Shown here: piece after piece, positions 6,756 to 15,862 of the stretch
Layout: each line of letters begins with the position of its first letter
How positions within the stretch are numbered: position 1 is the stretch's first letter
NCBI GenBank assembly: GCA_964384345.1
Contig: CAYLKD010000006.1
Coordinates: forward strand, 1 to 56,698
Source: JASLCR01 sp964384345
GTDB lineage: Bacteria > Patescibacteriota > Saccharimonadia > Saccharimonadales > Saccharimonadaceae
DNA length: 56,698 nucleotides
Direction of reading: 5' to 3'
Notes under the pieces: model-generated
The model's database searches: none
Seen by the model: only the letters and a program-made list of their open reading frames with translations
Told to the model about the DNA's origin: nothing
Position numbers and translations under genes: made by a program

Positions 6756-9245
6756 ATGAGTAGATTCGCGACACGAGTACGGACCAGCATCACCACACCA
6801 TCTATAGCACCAGCATCATGGCGTTGGTTTGGGTCTGCGCTCGACTCGACCGGCGGGAACATGAATGTCGCCTATGATGGTACCGACTGGTTTACTGGAG
6901 TAGATATTGCGGGCGTAACTAAATTAACGTCAATGCAGGACGGCAAACTGCCGCAATGGCAACAAGGACGCGGCGTCGACGCGAGTGGTAATCTTAGTAA
7001 CGCTCTAGCTAAAACTGCTGCCATGAACAGCAACGGCTCCGTTGCGTGGTCACTATCGGGTGGTAAGTTACCTGGAAATGGTGGAATTGGTGGAATTCAC
7101 AAACGCATTAAAGGCCCCGGCAATCGATGGCAACTCATAACTCAAAATTATACGGGCACCCCCGAAGGTACTATTGGCGATGGGCTTCGCCCAGTCGGGC
7201 ATAGAAGAATTTATCATGACACTGCAACTAATGCTGTATATGTTTGCTGTCAACGCGTTAGCAATGACCCTGGTAGTGCATTTGATTATAATGGTGGAAT
7301 TGCGCGTAGTGTAGGAGGAGGTCCATTTACAGACTTTAAACCAGCGAATGGCTTCACTATCGGTAGAATGTATCGAGCAGTTATTGGCTCGGCTGTGGGC
7401 TACTCAGACCTAATTTATGCATGTGCAGATAATCAAACAGGAAATGGGTCTACGGTTGGTAACAAGCCGTGCGTTGCACTTTATTCAAATGCTTCTGGCA
7501 ATGCAACGTTCGTTCAACTCGATACGATCGGTACAGGAAATCCCGGTGGATTGAGTGATTGCAAAACTATGATGTGTATCAATGAAGGTGGTAATGATTC
7601 TCTGTACGTTGTAGTAGGAGAAGGCGATGCTACCAACGGTGGTCTCTGGCGATGCACGATCAACGGAGATCCAACAACTGCAGGTTGGCAATCAAGTCCC
7701 TCTTTAACGTGGACAAAGTTAAACAATGGTACGCTCGCAGCAGGTCATCAATACCGTACTATAGCTGGCAAACGAGTTGGAAATGCAACGTATATTATGG
7801 TGGGTAATACACCGTCCGGAACTGGTAGCACAACACCTCAGTTGAGTGGAAGCATCCCAGGAACCAGTACTGTAACGAAGTATGAAGCAGCAATTTATAG
7901 ATCACTTAATGCTCATACCAACACTCCAACGTGGACTCCAGTAACTAATGATACTAATATCTCACCAGCTGGTGTTTTTAATCCTATGTTTGGCTCAAAT
8001 AATGAGACCTGGACGCTGCTTACTCAAGCGAGCGATGATTCAAGCATCAAATGCGCATTAGGCGGTCCGCAATGGGTTTCATATGATATGGATGCTGATC
8101 CAGTTAACGACGTGGTTGTTGTAGCAGGTAAATCAGGCTCGTGGATAACACAAAATCCTTGGGCTGCCAATAATGCTAGCGTCAAGTGGCAACCATTTTC
8201 TAACCAAACTGGTGGTGTTATCAATACGTCAGTATGGACGCATCCATTTGATAATAAAAAGTGGACTATGAGTGATGTCGACCGAGGGGGATATTTTAAT
8301 ATCGATGGAGCAGCGGGACAAATGCATGGCATAGAACGTTATAATGGTACCCGCGCTCACTCAAATTACATTCGTCAAGGCGGAGATTATCCTGGATTAT
8401 GGTTACTCGGTAACGACAATAATACTATTCTCTGTTCAATGGATTGGGCAACAACGACTGACCTTAACGTGCTGCCTACCATTACAAATGACAGTGTTAC
8501 TACTGCAACTCTCGGTATATTAGTTGCAGTTGCAGAGTTTACGTATGCAGGTAATCAGTATCGACTTGCCGTTGATACTGGTCAAAATTCACTACACTTA
8601 AAGGTTCGGACAGGCGCCTGGAATGCTGGCTATAACAACAGCACGTGGACCAAAGTTTATAATTTTGGCACTGTCAACAGCACAAGTTCTATTATTTGTA
8701 ATGATGGATTTAAAGATTTTTGGGTACTTATACCAGAGTCAGGACTATTTTATTTCCCCGATGTTACAAATATCACGAGTCCTTCGACCGTTTCAATGTT
8801 CCCAGTGTCGGTTAACGGGCCAGATAGTGACTTCTGTGGTCGCGTTGACCAGGACGCGTCAAATCGCAACATACTGTATGTGACATGGGGAAATGCGCTT
8901 AAGGGCCTATGGAAAGTAACCGGTGCAAATAATATTACTATCAGTGCTAGTGGTACGAAGCTATCTGGTACAGGTACTGTCACTAGAATAACAAATAGTG
9001 TTATAAGTGCTACAACCGCATACGGTAGTGTTAGTGTTGATCCAGCAAATAACAACATGATTGTCTATACGCCGACATACAATGGTACTCCTGACATAGC
9101 GCTTTTCGATGGAGCAATTTGGCGCTCGATCGCGGATGACACATTCGTGGAGGTAAGCGGTCAGTCTACGTGGGTAACGCTCAGAGGTGATCGAATATAC
9201 ACTGGGCAGGTTCAAGCCGGTACCCCCTACGCGATCTACGGCTAG
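6756..9245 (+). CDS. Large beta-propeller-like protein (BNR/GH74-like), possibly surface-exposed
   Basis: The reading frame opens at 6732, but ATG 6756 is preferred because TATAGT boxes (6735-6745) lie just upstream. The 829 residues are rich in Gly, Asn, Thr and Ser, poor in Lys, and repeat a pattern of short strands with W-T/K and YVxxG elements (for example GGLWRCTINGD, AAIYRSLNAHT, GLWKVTGANN). This resembles seven-bladed propellers of sortilin/GH74/sialidase type. No signal peptide, membrane helix or sortase motif is visible, which is odd for such a composition. Function is unknown; carbohydrate binding or host-surface contact is an inference. The stop abuts the stop of the convergent MTHFS gene. 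Confidence 0.5.
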   Translation: MSRFATRVRTSITTPSIAPASWRWFGSALDSTGGNMNVAYDGTDWFTGVDIAGVTKLTSMQDGKLPQWQQGRGVDASGNLSNALAKTAAMNSNGSVAWSLSGGKLPGNGGIGGIHKRIKGPGNRWQLITQNYTGTPEGTIGDGLRPVGHRRIYHDTATNAVYVCCQRVSNDPGSAFDYNGGIARSVGGGPFTDFKPANGFTIGRMYRAVIGSAVGYSDLIYACADNQTGNGSTVGNKPCVALYSNASGNATFVQLDTIGTGNPGGLSDCKTMMCINEGGNDSLYVVVGEGDATNGGLWRCTINGDPTTAGWQSSPSLTWTKLNNGTLAAGHQYRTIAGKRVGNATYIMVGNTPSGTGSTTPQLSGSIPGTSTVTKYEAAIYRSLNAHTNTPTWTPVTNDTNISPAGVFNPMFGSNNETWTLLTQASDDSSIKCALGGPQWVSYDMDADPVNDVVVVAGKSGSWITQNPWAANNASVKWQPFSNQTGGVINTSVWTHPFDNKKWTMSDVDRGGYFNIDGAAGQMHGIERYNGTRAHSNYIRQGGDYPGLWLLGNDNNTILCSMDWATTTDLNVLPTITNDSVTTATLGILVAVAEFTYAGNQYRLAVDTGQNSLHLKVRTGAWNAGYNNSTWTKVYNFGTVNSTSSIICNDGFKDFWVLIPESGLFYFPDVTNITSPSTVSMFPVSVNGPDSDFCGRVDQDASNRNILYVTWGNALKGLWKVTGANNITISASGTKLSGTGTVTRITNSVISATTAYGSVSVDPANNNMIVYTPTYNGTPDIALFDGAIWRSIADDTFVEVSGQSTWVTLRGDRIYTGQVQAGTPYAIYG

Positions 9246-9755
9246 TTACGCAGCAGCCGACTGATACACCTGAGCTTCTGTTACGACGTAGTCAAGTTTT
9301 ATATCATGAGATTCGCGGGGGACCTGAGCCACCTTGAAGTCTTCAAAACAAACGCCTATTTTTAAAGCACGAGGGTTTTGCGCAAGAAATCGATCATACC
9401 AGCCACCACCATGGCCAATTCGTTGGCATGACGAATCAAATCCCAACATCGGCACAAGGATGACATCAAACAACCGGGTAGGTTGGGGTGCACGAGCAGC
9501 TTGTGATGCAATGCAAATATCTACAGTATTGTTTCGTTGTTGTATTTTACTATCGATCTCCGAAATGTCTGGTTCGCACAAACGCTCCGATGCCAAAAAT
9601 CTATGAATATGAAGCACGCGCATTGCGTCCAAAATATTCCTACAGTTTTCTACTATTTGATTTGAGCGCATTTGGTACGTTTCATGTGCAAAACTACCTC
9701 GGCGTAGTATAAGCTCTCGCCGTAACTCGTTCTTTGCTTCATACAGTGAGAGCAT
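9246..9755 (-). CDS. 5-formyltetrahydrofolate cyclo-ligase
   Basis: This 169-residue protein has the MTHFS C-terminal motifs VPMLGFD, RIGHGGGWYDRFLA, IGVCFE, VPRESHDIKLDYVVTE, and a basic KNELRRELILRR N terminus that normally binds ATP. The enzyme converts 5-formyl-THF to 5,10-methenyl-THF using ATP. It overlaps the upstream VIT-like gene by 17 bp, so the two form an operon. Family length is about 180-200, so the protein is slightly short in the middle. Confidence 0.9.
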   Translation of the reverse strand: MLSLYEAKNELRRELILRRGSFAHETYQMRSNQIVENCRNILDAMRVLHIHRFLASERLCEPDISEIDSKIQQRNNTVDICIASQAARAPQPTRLFDVILVPMLGFDSSCQRIGHGGGWYDRFLAQNPRALKIGVCFEDFKVAQVPRESHDIKLDYVVTEAQVYQSAAA

Positions 9756-10311
9756 GGATGATGTATCCCGATATAAGTCCCACGACTATGATGCCGCCGC
9801 CGAGCAACGTAGTTTCGATTGCGTCGCGGTAGCGCGGCATCTTCAGTATGTATGCTCTCCAGTAGCCCGCACCGTAAAGAATCAGCAGAGTAATGACAAC
9901 GCTGCACCATATCGCAACTTTTATATCGATGGCAAGTGCCAGTGGAATAATTGATATAAAACTAATGGCAAAATATGACACAAACTCGAGAAAAGCAGGC
10001 ACGAAATAATAGCGATAGGCACTCTTTTTTTCTTTACCATCAAGCTCATCAAGATAATGTTCACTGGAATACTTAACGCTGGCATTGTTAAAGCCATTTA
10101 CAATAATGGTAATGATAGCCGTAACCAACAGAACATGCCGGCTCAGTCCGCTAAAGCTCAGCGCCACAACGATACTCGCACCGATAGCAAATCCACCTTC
10201 GAACCCTTCGAAAGCAGCCAAAAAACGCTGTGCGCCGAGCGGAATACGAATAGAGCGTCTCCGAGCATGAAGTGGATGATGTTTTGAAGTCGAACTAATT
10301 TTTACTGGCAT
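9739..10311 (-). CDS. VIT1/CCC1-like membrane protein
   Basis: A 190-residue protein with five likely membrane helices. The segment FLAAFEGFEGGFAIGASIVV followed by NGFNNASVKYSSEHYLDELD resembles helices 1-2 of the VIT/CCC1 family, in which an EG-rich first helix is followed by acidic metal-binding residues. Members carry Fe or Mn ions or are structural relatives. The match is to layout and short motifs only. A TACACT box ends six bases before the ATG. It shares an operon with the MTHFS gene and is divergent from the DUF475 gene. Confidence 0.6.
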   Translation of the reverse strand: MPVKISSTSKHHPLHARRRSIRIPLGAQRFLAAFEGFEGGFAIGASIVVALSFSGLSRHVLLVTAIITIIVNGFNNASVKYSSEHYLDELDGKEKKSAYRYYFVPAFLEFVSYFAISFISIIPLALAIDIKVAIWCSVVITLLILYGAGYWRAYILKMPRYRDAIETTLLGGGIIVVGLISGYIIHALTV

Positions 10312-10359
10312 ATAGTCAGTGTAGCAAAACCTAGCTATTTGTCTGTATACTACGTAGTA

Positions 10360-11400
10360 GTGAAACGTTTCTTCTCACCGCAACATCCAGCTAGAATATT
10401 CTTAATTACTGGAACCATCACGGCACTCAGTCTCGTGTATGTTGCGACAAGCATGGGTTCAAGTGCATTATTTTTGACGCTGGTACTGATATTAATCGAG
10501 ATCACATTTAGTTTTGATAACGCCATCATCAATGCTCGTGTTCTAGCTGGGATGACGAAGTTCTGGCAGCAAATGTTTATGACGGTCGGCATGGTTATCG
10601 CCGTGTTCGGCATGCGTTTGGTATTTCCAATCTTACTTGTAATGGTCACAGCAAGTCTTGGCGCACGGGAAGTTATCGATCTTGCTCTTAACCAACCAGC
10701 ACTGTACAGCGAGCGACTCATTACCGCACATCCATACATTGCATCGTTTGGGGGTATGTTCCTTTTGATGCTCGCCATGGCGTTCTTTTTTGATCCAGGT
10801 CGCAAAGTACTTTGGCTTAGTGTGATTGAGCGACCGCTGCAGCAATCAGGTAAGTGGTGGGTATATACAGGCATTGGCGTCGCTGTACTGGCAGTATTCA
10901 CACTTATTCCCGCCAACCACCACCCACAAGAGACATTGATTGCCGGAGCCATTGGTATTGGAATTTTTCTTTTACTGCATGCGCTGACAAATGCCATCAG
11001 TGGTACTGAAGCCAAGCAACTTGCCGCAAAGCAAACTGCATGGACAGGATTTATATCATTTATGTACTTACAGGTACTCGATGGAAGTTTCAGTTTCGAC
11101 GGGGTAATTGGCGCTTTTGCTGTGACCCAAGATGTCGTACTGATCGCGATCGGACTCGGTATTGGAGCATTGTGGGTGCGTAGCCTAACGCTGCTAATGG
11201 TACGTCGTCAAACACTCAGTACCTATCGATATCTTGAACACGGAGCTCATTATACAATTCTTGTATTATCATTTGTGTTGTTGTTTGGTTTACTTGTCGA
11301 TATACCAGAAGTGGTTGCAGGTATCGCAGGATTGATCATCGTCGGACTTTCGATCACAAGTTCAGTTGCAGCGGCAAAACTCGAACAGACGTCGTATTAG
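10360..11400 (+). CDS. TerC-like DUF475 integral membrane protein
   Basis: The start is placed at GTG 10360 because a TATACT box (10346-10351) ends eight bases before it; an upstream TTG frame extension would overlap that box. The 346-residue protein has about nine hydrophobic helices, the paired acidic motifs ILIEITFSFDNAIINARVL and LDGSFSFDGVIGAFAVTQD, and FGMRLVFPILLV, typical of DUF475, a distant TerC relative. TerC-fold proteins are linked to metal ion export, especially Mn, and tellurite resistance. The neighbouring VIT-like gene is divergently expressed and may also handle metals. Confidence 0.85.
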   Translation: MKRFFSPQHPARIFLITGTITALSLVYVATSMGSSALFLTLVLILIEITFSFDNAIINARVLAGMTKFWQQMFMTVGMVIAVFGMRLVFPILLVMVTASLGAREVIDLALNQPALYSERLITAHPYIASFGGMFLLMLAMAFFFDPGRKVLWLSVIERPLQQSGKWWVYTGIGVAVLAVFTLIPANHHPQETLIAGAIGIGIFLLLHALTNAISGTEAKQLAAKQTAWTGFISFMYLQVLDGSFSFDGVIGAFAVTQDVVLIAIGLGIGALWVRSLTLLMVRRQTLSTYRYLEHGAHYTILVLSFVLLFGLLVDIPEVVAGIAGLIIVGLSITSSVAAAKLEQTSY

Positions 11401-11885
11401 CTGGTACGGATTCTGCGATACGCAAACTTGACGTTAACGCGCCAGCTGTCTTTGGCGTCGGTGTCATATTGATTGATGACGCCAGCTTTCACTTCAAGAA
11501 TCTGTACCAGAGCAGGTTGATAGGGCGCTAACGTCCTGTAGTATACGAGGTCTTGGCTTGTCGGTGCATGACGACTAGGAAACACTGCTTTGAATTTTTG
11601 CTTGGCGATATCATCAAAATACGTAGGCTGACCCTTTGGCGGCATGAACTGTTCAGCGACAAGTCCCATCCGAGTAATAATTTTTTTGATGTCAGCCAGA
11701 TTTAACCGTATTTGACCATCTATATATACAAGCAGGAGTTTCTTTGTCGTCAAGAAAACAGTCGCTTTGGCACTTCGACCTACTGGTATGGCACGAGCAA
11801 TGACCGTATCTATATCGATCTGCATGCCAAATTTGGATTTTGCGATCTGTTCAATAGCTAGATCATCATAAATATCACTATTCAT
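11397..11885 (-). CDS. Conserved-looking hypothetical protein, 162 residues
   Basis: The frame is open back to 11981, but ATG 11885 is the best start: a TATGAT box (11896-11901, minus strand) lies ten bases upstream, and longer versions would run into the divergent ncRNA promoter. The protein is soluble with charged and beta-rich stretches (VGRSAKATVFLTTKKLLLVYIDG and a basic C terminus FAYRRIRTS split by strands). No motif is recognised. It converges with the DUF475 gene and overlaps its stop by four bases. Confidence 0.6.
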   Translation of the reverse strand: MNSDIYDDLAIEQIAKSKFGMQIDIDTVIARAIPVGRSAKATVFLTTKKLLLVYIDGQIRLNLADIKKIITRMGLVAEQFMPPKGQPTYFDDIAKQKFKAVFPSRHAPTSQDLVYYRTLAPYQPALVQILEVKAGVINQYDTDAKDSWRVNVKFAYRRIRTS

Positions 11886-11920
11886 ATCTACTGCCATCAT
11901 AGCACATTTTCTACAAAGTA

Positions 11921-11948
11921 TTGACATTATTATTGAATGCGGTATAAT
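11921..11948 (+). promoter_or_regulatory. Perfect-consensus sigma70 promoter of the structured ncRNA
   Basis: TTGACA (11921-11926) and TATAAT (11943-11948) match consensus at all twelve positions with a 16-bp spacer. Transcription should start near 11955. No open reading frame with a ribosome site follows, so the product is the structured RNA. Confidence 0.88.
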
Positions 11949-11954
11949 GTGATT

Positions 11955-12498
11955 ACCTAAGGTTGAGCACCGATGATTCAACCAAGGGTGGTGGGGGCAA
12001 ATGTGTCAGCGTATGTTACGGTGACACATGTAAACCGCACTTGAGCGAAGCCTTTGCAGGCGATGAGAGCTCAAAGCGCACCTAAGGGTCGCCCGCCGCC
12101 GTAACCGTATGACGGCTAGCGGCGGGCGACCGTAGGACTCTGTTCCTCACGGAACGAACATTTGGGAGATTTTCTCCCTCCATAACTTGTTTCCGTTCGA
12201 TCACGATCAGAGCGGGGATAAGCGGAGAGAGGCGGGAGCCTCGCTCCGGTAGCCACACCGCGGTAAAGGACTAGCTGTCTTAGCCAACGTGTAGCTGCAA
12301 CAGGGCGGTGCAGGAAAGTCCTGGCGTGAAAACGCAAAACTCATGGAAGACTATCCAGCGACCGTGAGATCTGTACTACCCCTCCGGGGGGTCGATGAGC
12401 AAGCCACCGCAAGGAAGCAATGGCAAGCATGCGCTCATCGGCCTCTCGGAGGCATTACCACGAATCTTAGATCACCACCTCTAGCGGTGGTCTTTTTT
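11955..12498 (+). ncRNA. Unidentified structured non-coding RNA of about 540 nt
   Basis: Between a consensus promoter and an intrinsic terminator lies a GC-rich stretch with no SD-led gene but many hairpins: GGTTGA/TCAACC (11961-11983), ATGTGTCA/TGACACAT (12001-12029), TTGAGC/GCTCAA enclosing GCCT/AGGC (12041-12074), a perfect 13-bp stem (12087-12099 with 12119-12131), GTTCC/GGAAC (12142-12155), GGGAGA/TCTCCC (12164-12178), CAGGA/TCCTG (12311-12323), GCGT-GAAA-ACGC with a GNRA loop (12324-12335), CGATGAGC/GCTCATCG (12393-12440) and GCCTC/GAGGC (12441-12453). GGTGGTG at 11987-11993 can pair with CACCACC at 12473-12479, closing the molecule end to end. Size would suit RNase P RNA or tmRNA. AGGAAAGTCC and GAGCAAGCC echo RNase P conserved pieces, but order, spacing and the 3' ACAGAA-type element do not fit, and no tmRNA tag or tRNA-like end is seen. 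Confidence 0.75.
12474..12498 (+). terminator. Intrinsic terminator of the structured ncRNA
   Basis: ACCACC (12474-12479) and GGTGGT (12486-12491) form the stem, followed by C and six T residues (12493-12498). The 5' arm can instead pair with GGTGGTG near the RNA 5' end, so the end-to-end helix and the terminator compete. Confidence 0.85.
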
Positions 12499-12528
12499 AT
12501 TTATCCCAAACCTGAGACAATACATAGA

Positions 12529-15500
12529 GTGAAACCAGGTGAATTTGACAGACGCTACCGGAAGCTCAATCAGGCTCAAAAAGAAGCCGTCGATCAAATC
12601 GATGGACCAGTTATGGTTGTCGCAGGTCCAGGTACTGGCAAGACTGAACTGCTCAGCATGCGTGCAGCCAACATTCTCAAAAAAACAGATACACTGCCGC
12701 AAAATATCTTGTGCTTAACCTTCACCGAAAGTGGTGCCAGCGCTATGCGCAAGCGCCTGTCTGACATTATCGGTCCAGACGCTTACAAAGTCGCTATCCA
12801 TACATTTCACAGCTTTGGCAGCGAACTCATCAATCGCCACGGCGAATACTTTTATAACGGTGCCCGCTTTCAGCCAGCGAGTGATATCAATGTCTATGAC
12901 ATATTATTTGAAATCTTTGAAAGCCTAAGCTACAAAAGTCCGTTAGCTAGTCTAATGAACGGAGAATTTACCTACCTGCAGGATACGATTCAGGTGCTTT
13001 CTGAATTAAAGCGTAGCGGCGTCACAAGTGATGAGCTTCTGAAAATTATTGATGATAATGAACGGGTGATTGACAGCTGTGAACGTGAACTAGCCAAAGT
13101 TTTCATGAGTCGCATATCTAAAACAACGAAAGATCAGCTTCCACCTATTGCGTTGAAAGTTGCTGAGCTTGAGCTGCGTCCGCTGCCACCGTCAGTCGTA
13201 CCTCTTTTTGAAACACTAGCGTTGAGTATTTCTCACGCTGTCGATGAAGCCGAGGACACAAATTCAACAAAGCCGATAACCGCTTGGCGCAATAAATGGC
13301 TCGAAAAAGACCCACAAGGAAATTTTGTTTTTAAAGACCGCAAACGCGCCGAGAAGCTGCGCGCAGTCGGCTATATTTATCATCAGTACTTATCGAAGAT
13401 GCAAGAAAAGAAGCTTTTTGACTTTGATGATATGGTGCTCGAAGTCGTGCACGCGCTCGAAGTTATAGATGAACTGCGCTTTAACATGCAGGAGCAATAC
13501 CTATACATCATGGTCGACGAGTTTCAGGATACTAATATGGCACAAAGTCGTTTATTACGTAGCCTTACAAATAATCCAGCTTCAGAAGGCGCTCCAAATA
13601 TCATGGTTGTTGGTGATGATGACCAAGCGATATATAGCTTTCAAGGTGCTGAGATAAGTAATATTTTGCAGTTTAGAGGCTTATACGAAACAACAAAATT
13701 CATTACGCTTACCGACAACTACCGTTCAACAGATATCGTGCTCACCAAAGCACGCAGTGTCATACAACTTGGCACCGAACGGCTCGAGCGATTAATTCCC
13801 GAGCTGGATAAGTCACTGACTGCACATCGATCTGATATAGCCTCGACAGTTGATCTTCGCGAGTTCGCAAATCAAAGCGCCGAGAAGCAGTGGATAGCCC
13901 AAGATATTAAAGCTAAGATCGAAACCGGGCTGCAAGCAGACGAAATTACCATTATTGCTCGGCGTCACCACGAACTCGTCGGACTGTTACCGTATCTATC
14001 TGACGAAGGCATTGCCGTCAACTACGAACGCCGGGAAAATGTGCTTGATAATGCAATCGTACTCCATCTTGAGCTACTAGCCAAAATCATCGTCAATCTT
14101 GGCATCGGTAACCACGATGAAGCCGAGGCGTTACTCCCTGAACTTCTCGCCGATCCTGCTTGGGGTATTGCGCCAAAACAGCTTTGGCAGATGAGCCTCG
14201 AATGCAGTCAAAAGCATATCAGCTGGATGCAGTACATGGAGCAGCATGAAGCTTTACAGCCGCTATTTACGTGGCTTGCTGATATGGCGACTCGATCACT
14301 AATCATGCCTGTCGAGCCATTAATTGACATGCTACTTGGTACGCCAACTGATGACGAGTGGGTCTTTACGTCACCGCTGTATGAAACGAATTTCTCGACT
14401 GAAAGTTTTACAAAGACGCCAGCACGCTACCTCGAGTTACTTGGGGCGTTGCAAATAATACGCGATAAACTGCGCGAACATTCATCGACAGAAGTGCTCA
14501 AATTAGCTGATTTTATTGACTATATCGCGACGCAGCGTTCACTCGGCAATACCATCGTCAATGTCGTTGGACGCAGCTCAACAGCTAAAAATCGTATTAA
14601 CCTTATGACCGCTCATAAATCAAAAGGCATGGAATTTGATCATGTATATATATTGGGTTCGATCGACAGTTCATGGGGTGAAACGGTACGCTCTCGCTCC
14701 AGACTGATCAGTTATCCCGAAAACCTTCCGATTCGACCAGCAGGTGATACCTTCGATGAAAGACTCAGACTCTACTACGTTGCCATGACCAGAGCGCGTA
14801 CGACGCTGACACTAACATATAGTACGCATGCCGAAAATGATACGACGACTGCACGTGCCTCATTCCTAAGTGGTGAAAATTGGCAGCCGTCGCAGCAAAT
14901 GTCAGCTCCATCAGACGAGCAAGTGCAACGCGCCGCTGAGCTTGCTTGGTACAGCCCGCTCGTTGATATTAACCATGAATCAGCTCGTGATATGCTGGCA
15001 CCAATCTTAGAGCGGTACAAATTGTCAGCGACGCATCTCAACGCATTTCTTGATGTGACCCGTGGTGGCCCATCACACTTTCTGATGCAAAACTTACTGC
15101 GCTTTCCGCAGGCGATGAGTGCAAACGCAGCTTACGGCTCGGCAGTGCACCGCACGTTGCAGCAAGCTCATGGGCATTTTGCAGCGACAGGCCACAGCCG
15201 ACCGATCGAAGATATACTGCGAGACTTCGAGACGAACCTCGCTGATATGCGTCTAACTACCAAAGAATTCGATGCTTACCTCAAACGCGGCAGCGACAAT
15301 CTCGCCCGCTTTTTTGCCGTAAATTATGACTCCTTTACCACGGCTCAGCGTTCTGAAGTGAGTTTTGCAAATCAGCACAGCATGCTCGGCAGCGCTCATT
15401 TGACCGGATCACTCGACTTGATATGTATTGATGACAAAACACGTACGATGCAGGTGACTGACTACAAGACTGGCAAGCCAAGCCATAGCTGGAAAGGAAC

Positions 15501-15816
15501 GACTGATTTTGAAAAAATCAAACTACACAAATACCGCCAACAACTCCTCTTTTATAAATTGCTGGTTGAACAGTCACGTGACTACAGTAAGTACTCCGTA
15601 GATACCGCCGTCTTGCAATTTGTCGAACCTACACATGCTGGTGACATAGTTTCACTTGGTATCGACTTTGATAGCGAAGAACTCGAACGATTCTCACGGC
15701 TGGCGCAAGTGGTTTACGATCGGATAATTGCCTTTGATCTACCAGATATAAGTTCTTATGAGCAGTCGTATAAAGGCATACTTGCATTTGAAAATGATCT
15801 GCTCGGTGCATCTTGA
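12529..15816 (+). CDS. UvrD/PcrA-type DNA helicase fused to RecB-type nuclease
   Basis: The open frame extends upstream to 12343, but that part lies inside the structured RNA and its terminator; GTG 12529, just before KPGEFDRRYRKLNQAQKEAV, is the likely start, with a GACAAT box seven bases upstream. The 1095-residue protein has superfamily-1 helicase motifs: Q motif LNQAQKEAV, Walker A AGPGTGKTELL, motif II VDEFQDTN, motif III GDDDQAIYSFQGA, motif IV DNYRST, and motif V LMTAHKSKGMEFDHVYI. The C-terminal third has a PD-(D/E)xK nuclease with GSLDLICIDD and VTDYKTGKP. Such single-chain helicase-nucleases process double-strand DNA ends for recombination (compare AdnB, AddA, RecB). Confidence 0.9.
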   Translation: MKPGEFDRRYRKLNQAQKEAVDQIDGPVMVVAGPGTGKTELLSMRAANILKKTDTLPQNILCLTFTESGASAMRKRLSDIIGPDAYKVAIHTFHSFGSELINRHGEYFYNGARFQPASDINVYDILFEIFESLSYKSPLASLMNGEFTYLQDTIQVLSELKRSGVTSDELLKIIDDNERVIDSCERELAKVFMSRISKTTKDQLPPIALKVAELELRPLPPSVVPLFETLALSISHAVDEAEDTNSTKPITAWRNKWLEKDPQGNFVFKDRKRAEKLRAVGYIYHQYLSKMQEKKLFDFDDMVLEVVHALEVIDELRFNMQEQYLYIMVDEFQDTNMAQSRLLRSLTNNPASEGAPNIMVVGDDDQAIYSFQGAEISNILQFRGLYETTKFITLTDNYRSTDIVLTKARSVIQLGTERLERLIPELDKSLTAHRSDIASTVDLREFANQSAEKQWIAQDIKAKIETGLQADEITIIARRHHELVGLLPYLSDEGIAVNYERRENVLDNAIVLHLELLAKIIVNLGIGNHDEAEALLPELLADPAWGIAPKQLWQMSLECSQKHISWMQYMEQHEALQPLFTWLADMATRSLIMPVEPLIDMLLGTPTDDEWVFTSPLYETNFSTESFTKTPARYLELLGALQIIRDKLREHSSTEVLKLADFIDYIATQRSLGNTIVNVVGRSSTAKNRINLMTAHKSKGMEFDHVYILGSIDSSWGETVRSRSRLISYPENLPIRPAGDTFDERLRLYYVAMTRARTTLTLTYSTHAENDTTTARASFLSGENWQPSQQMSAPSDEQVQRAAELAWYSPLVDINHESARDMLAPILERYKLSATHLNAFLDVTRGGPSHFLMQNLLRFPQAMSANAAYGSAVHRTLQQAHGHFAATGHSRPIEDILRDFETNLADMRLTTKEFDAYLKRGSDNLARFFAVNYDSFTTAQRSEVSFANQHSMLGSAHLTGSLDLICIDDKTRTMQVTDYKTGKPSHSWKGTTDFEKIKLHKYRQQLLFYKLLVEQSRDYSKYSVDTAVLQFVEPTHAGDIVSLGIDFDSEELERFSRLAQVVYDRIIAFDLPDISSYEQSYKGILAFENDLLGAS

Positions 15817-15841
15817 CTAAATAGCAGCAAAAGTATATACT
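15813..15841 (+). promoter_or_regulatory. Promoter of the 42-residue zinc-ribbon-like gene
   Basis: TTGACT (15813-15818), overlapping the end of the helicase gene, is spaced 17 bp from TATACT (15836-15841). The start near 15848 leaves an unusually long leader of about 185 nt before the ATG at 16032. Confidence 0.65.
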
Positions 15842-15862
15842 TAGATTGCTTCACTCATTTGA

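Noticed and set aside
10350..11015. Long antisense open frame inside the DUF475 gene
   Set aside because: It mirrors the codon pattern of a clear membrane protein gene and lacks any known motif.
12390..12440. SRP RNA domain IV-like stem (GCAAGGAAGCA)
   Set aside because: The 3' side resembles the SRP core GGAAGCA, but the 5' CAGG side of the symmetric loop is absent.
11955..12498. Calling the structured RNA RNase P RNA or tmRNA
   Set aside because: AGGAAAGTCC and GAGCAAGCC resemble RNase P elements, but the RNA lies mostly upstream of the first, the spacing is too short and no ACAGAA-type 3' element is seen. There is no tmRNA tag frame or tRNA-like end. Left as unidentified.
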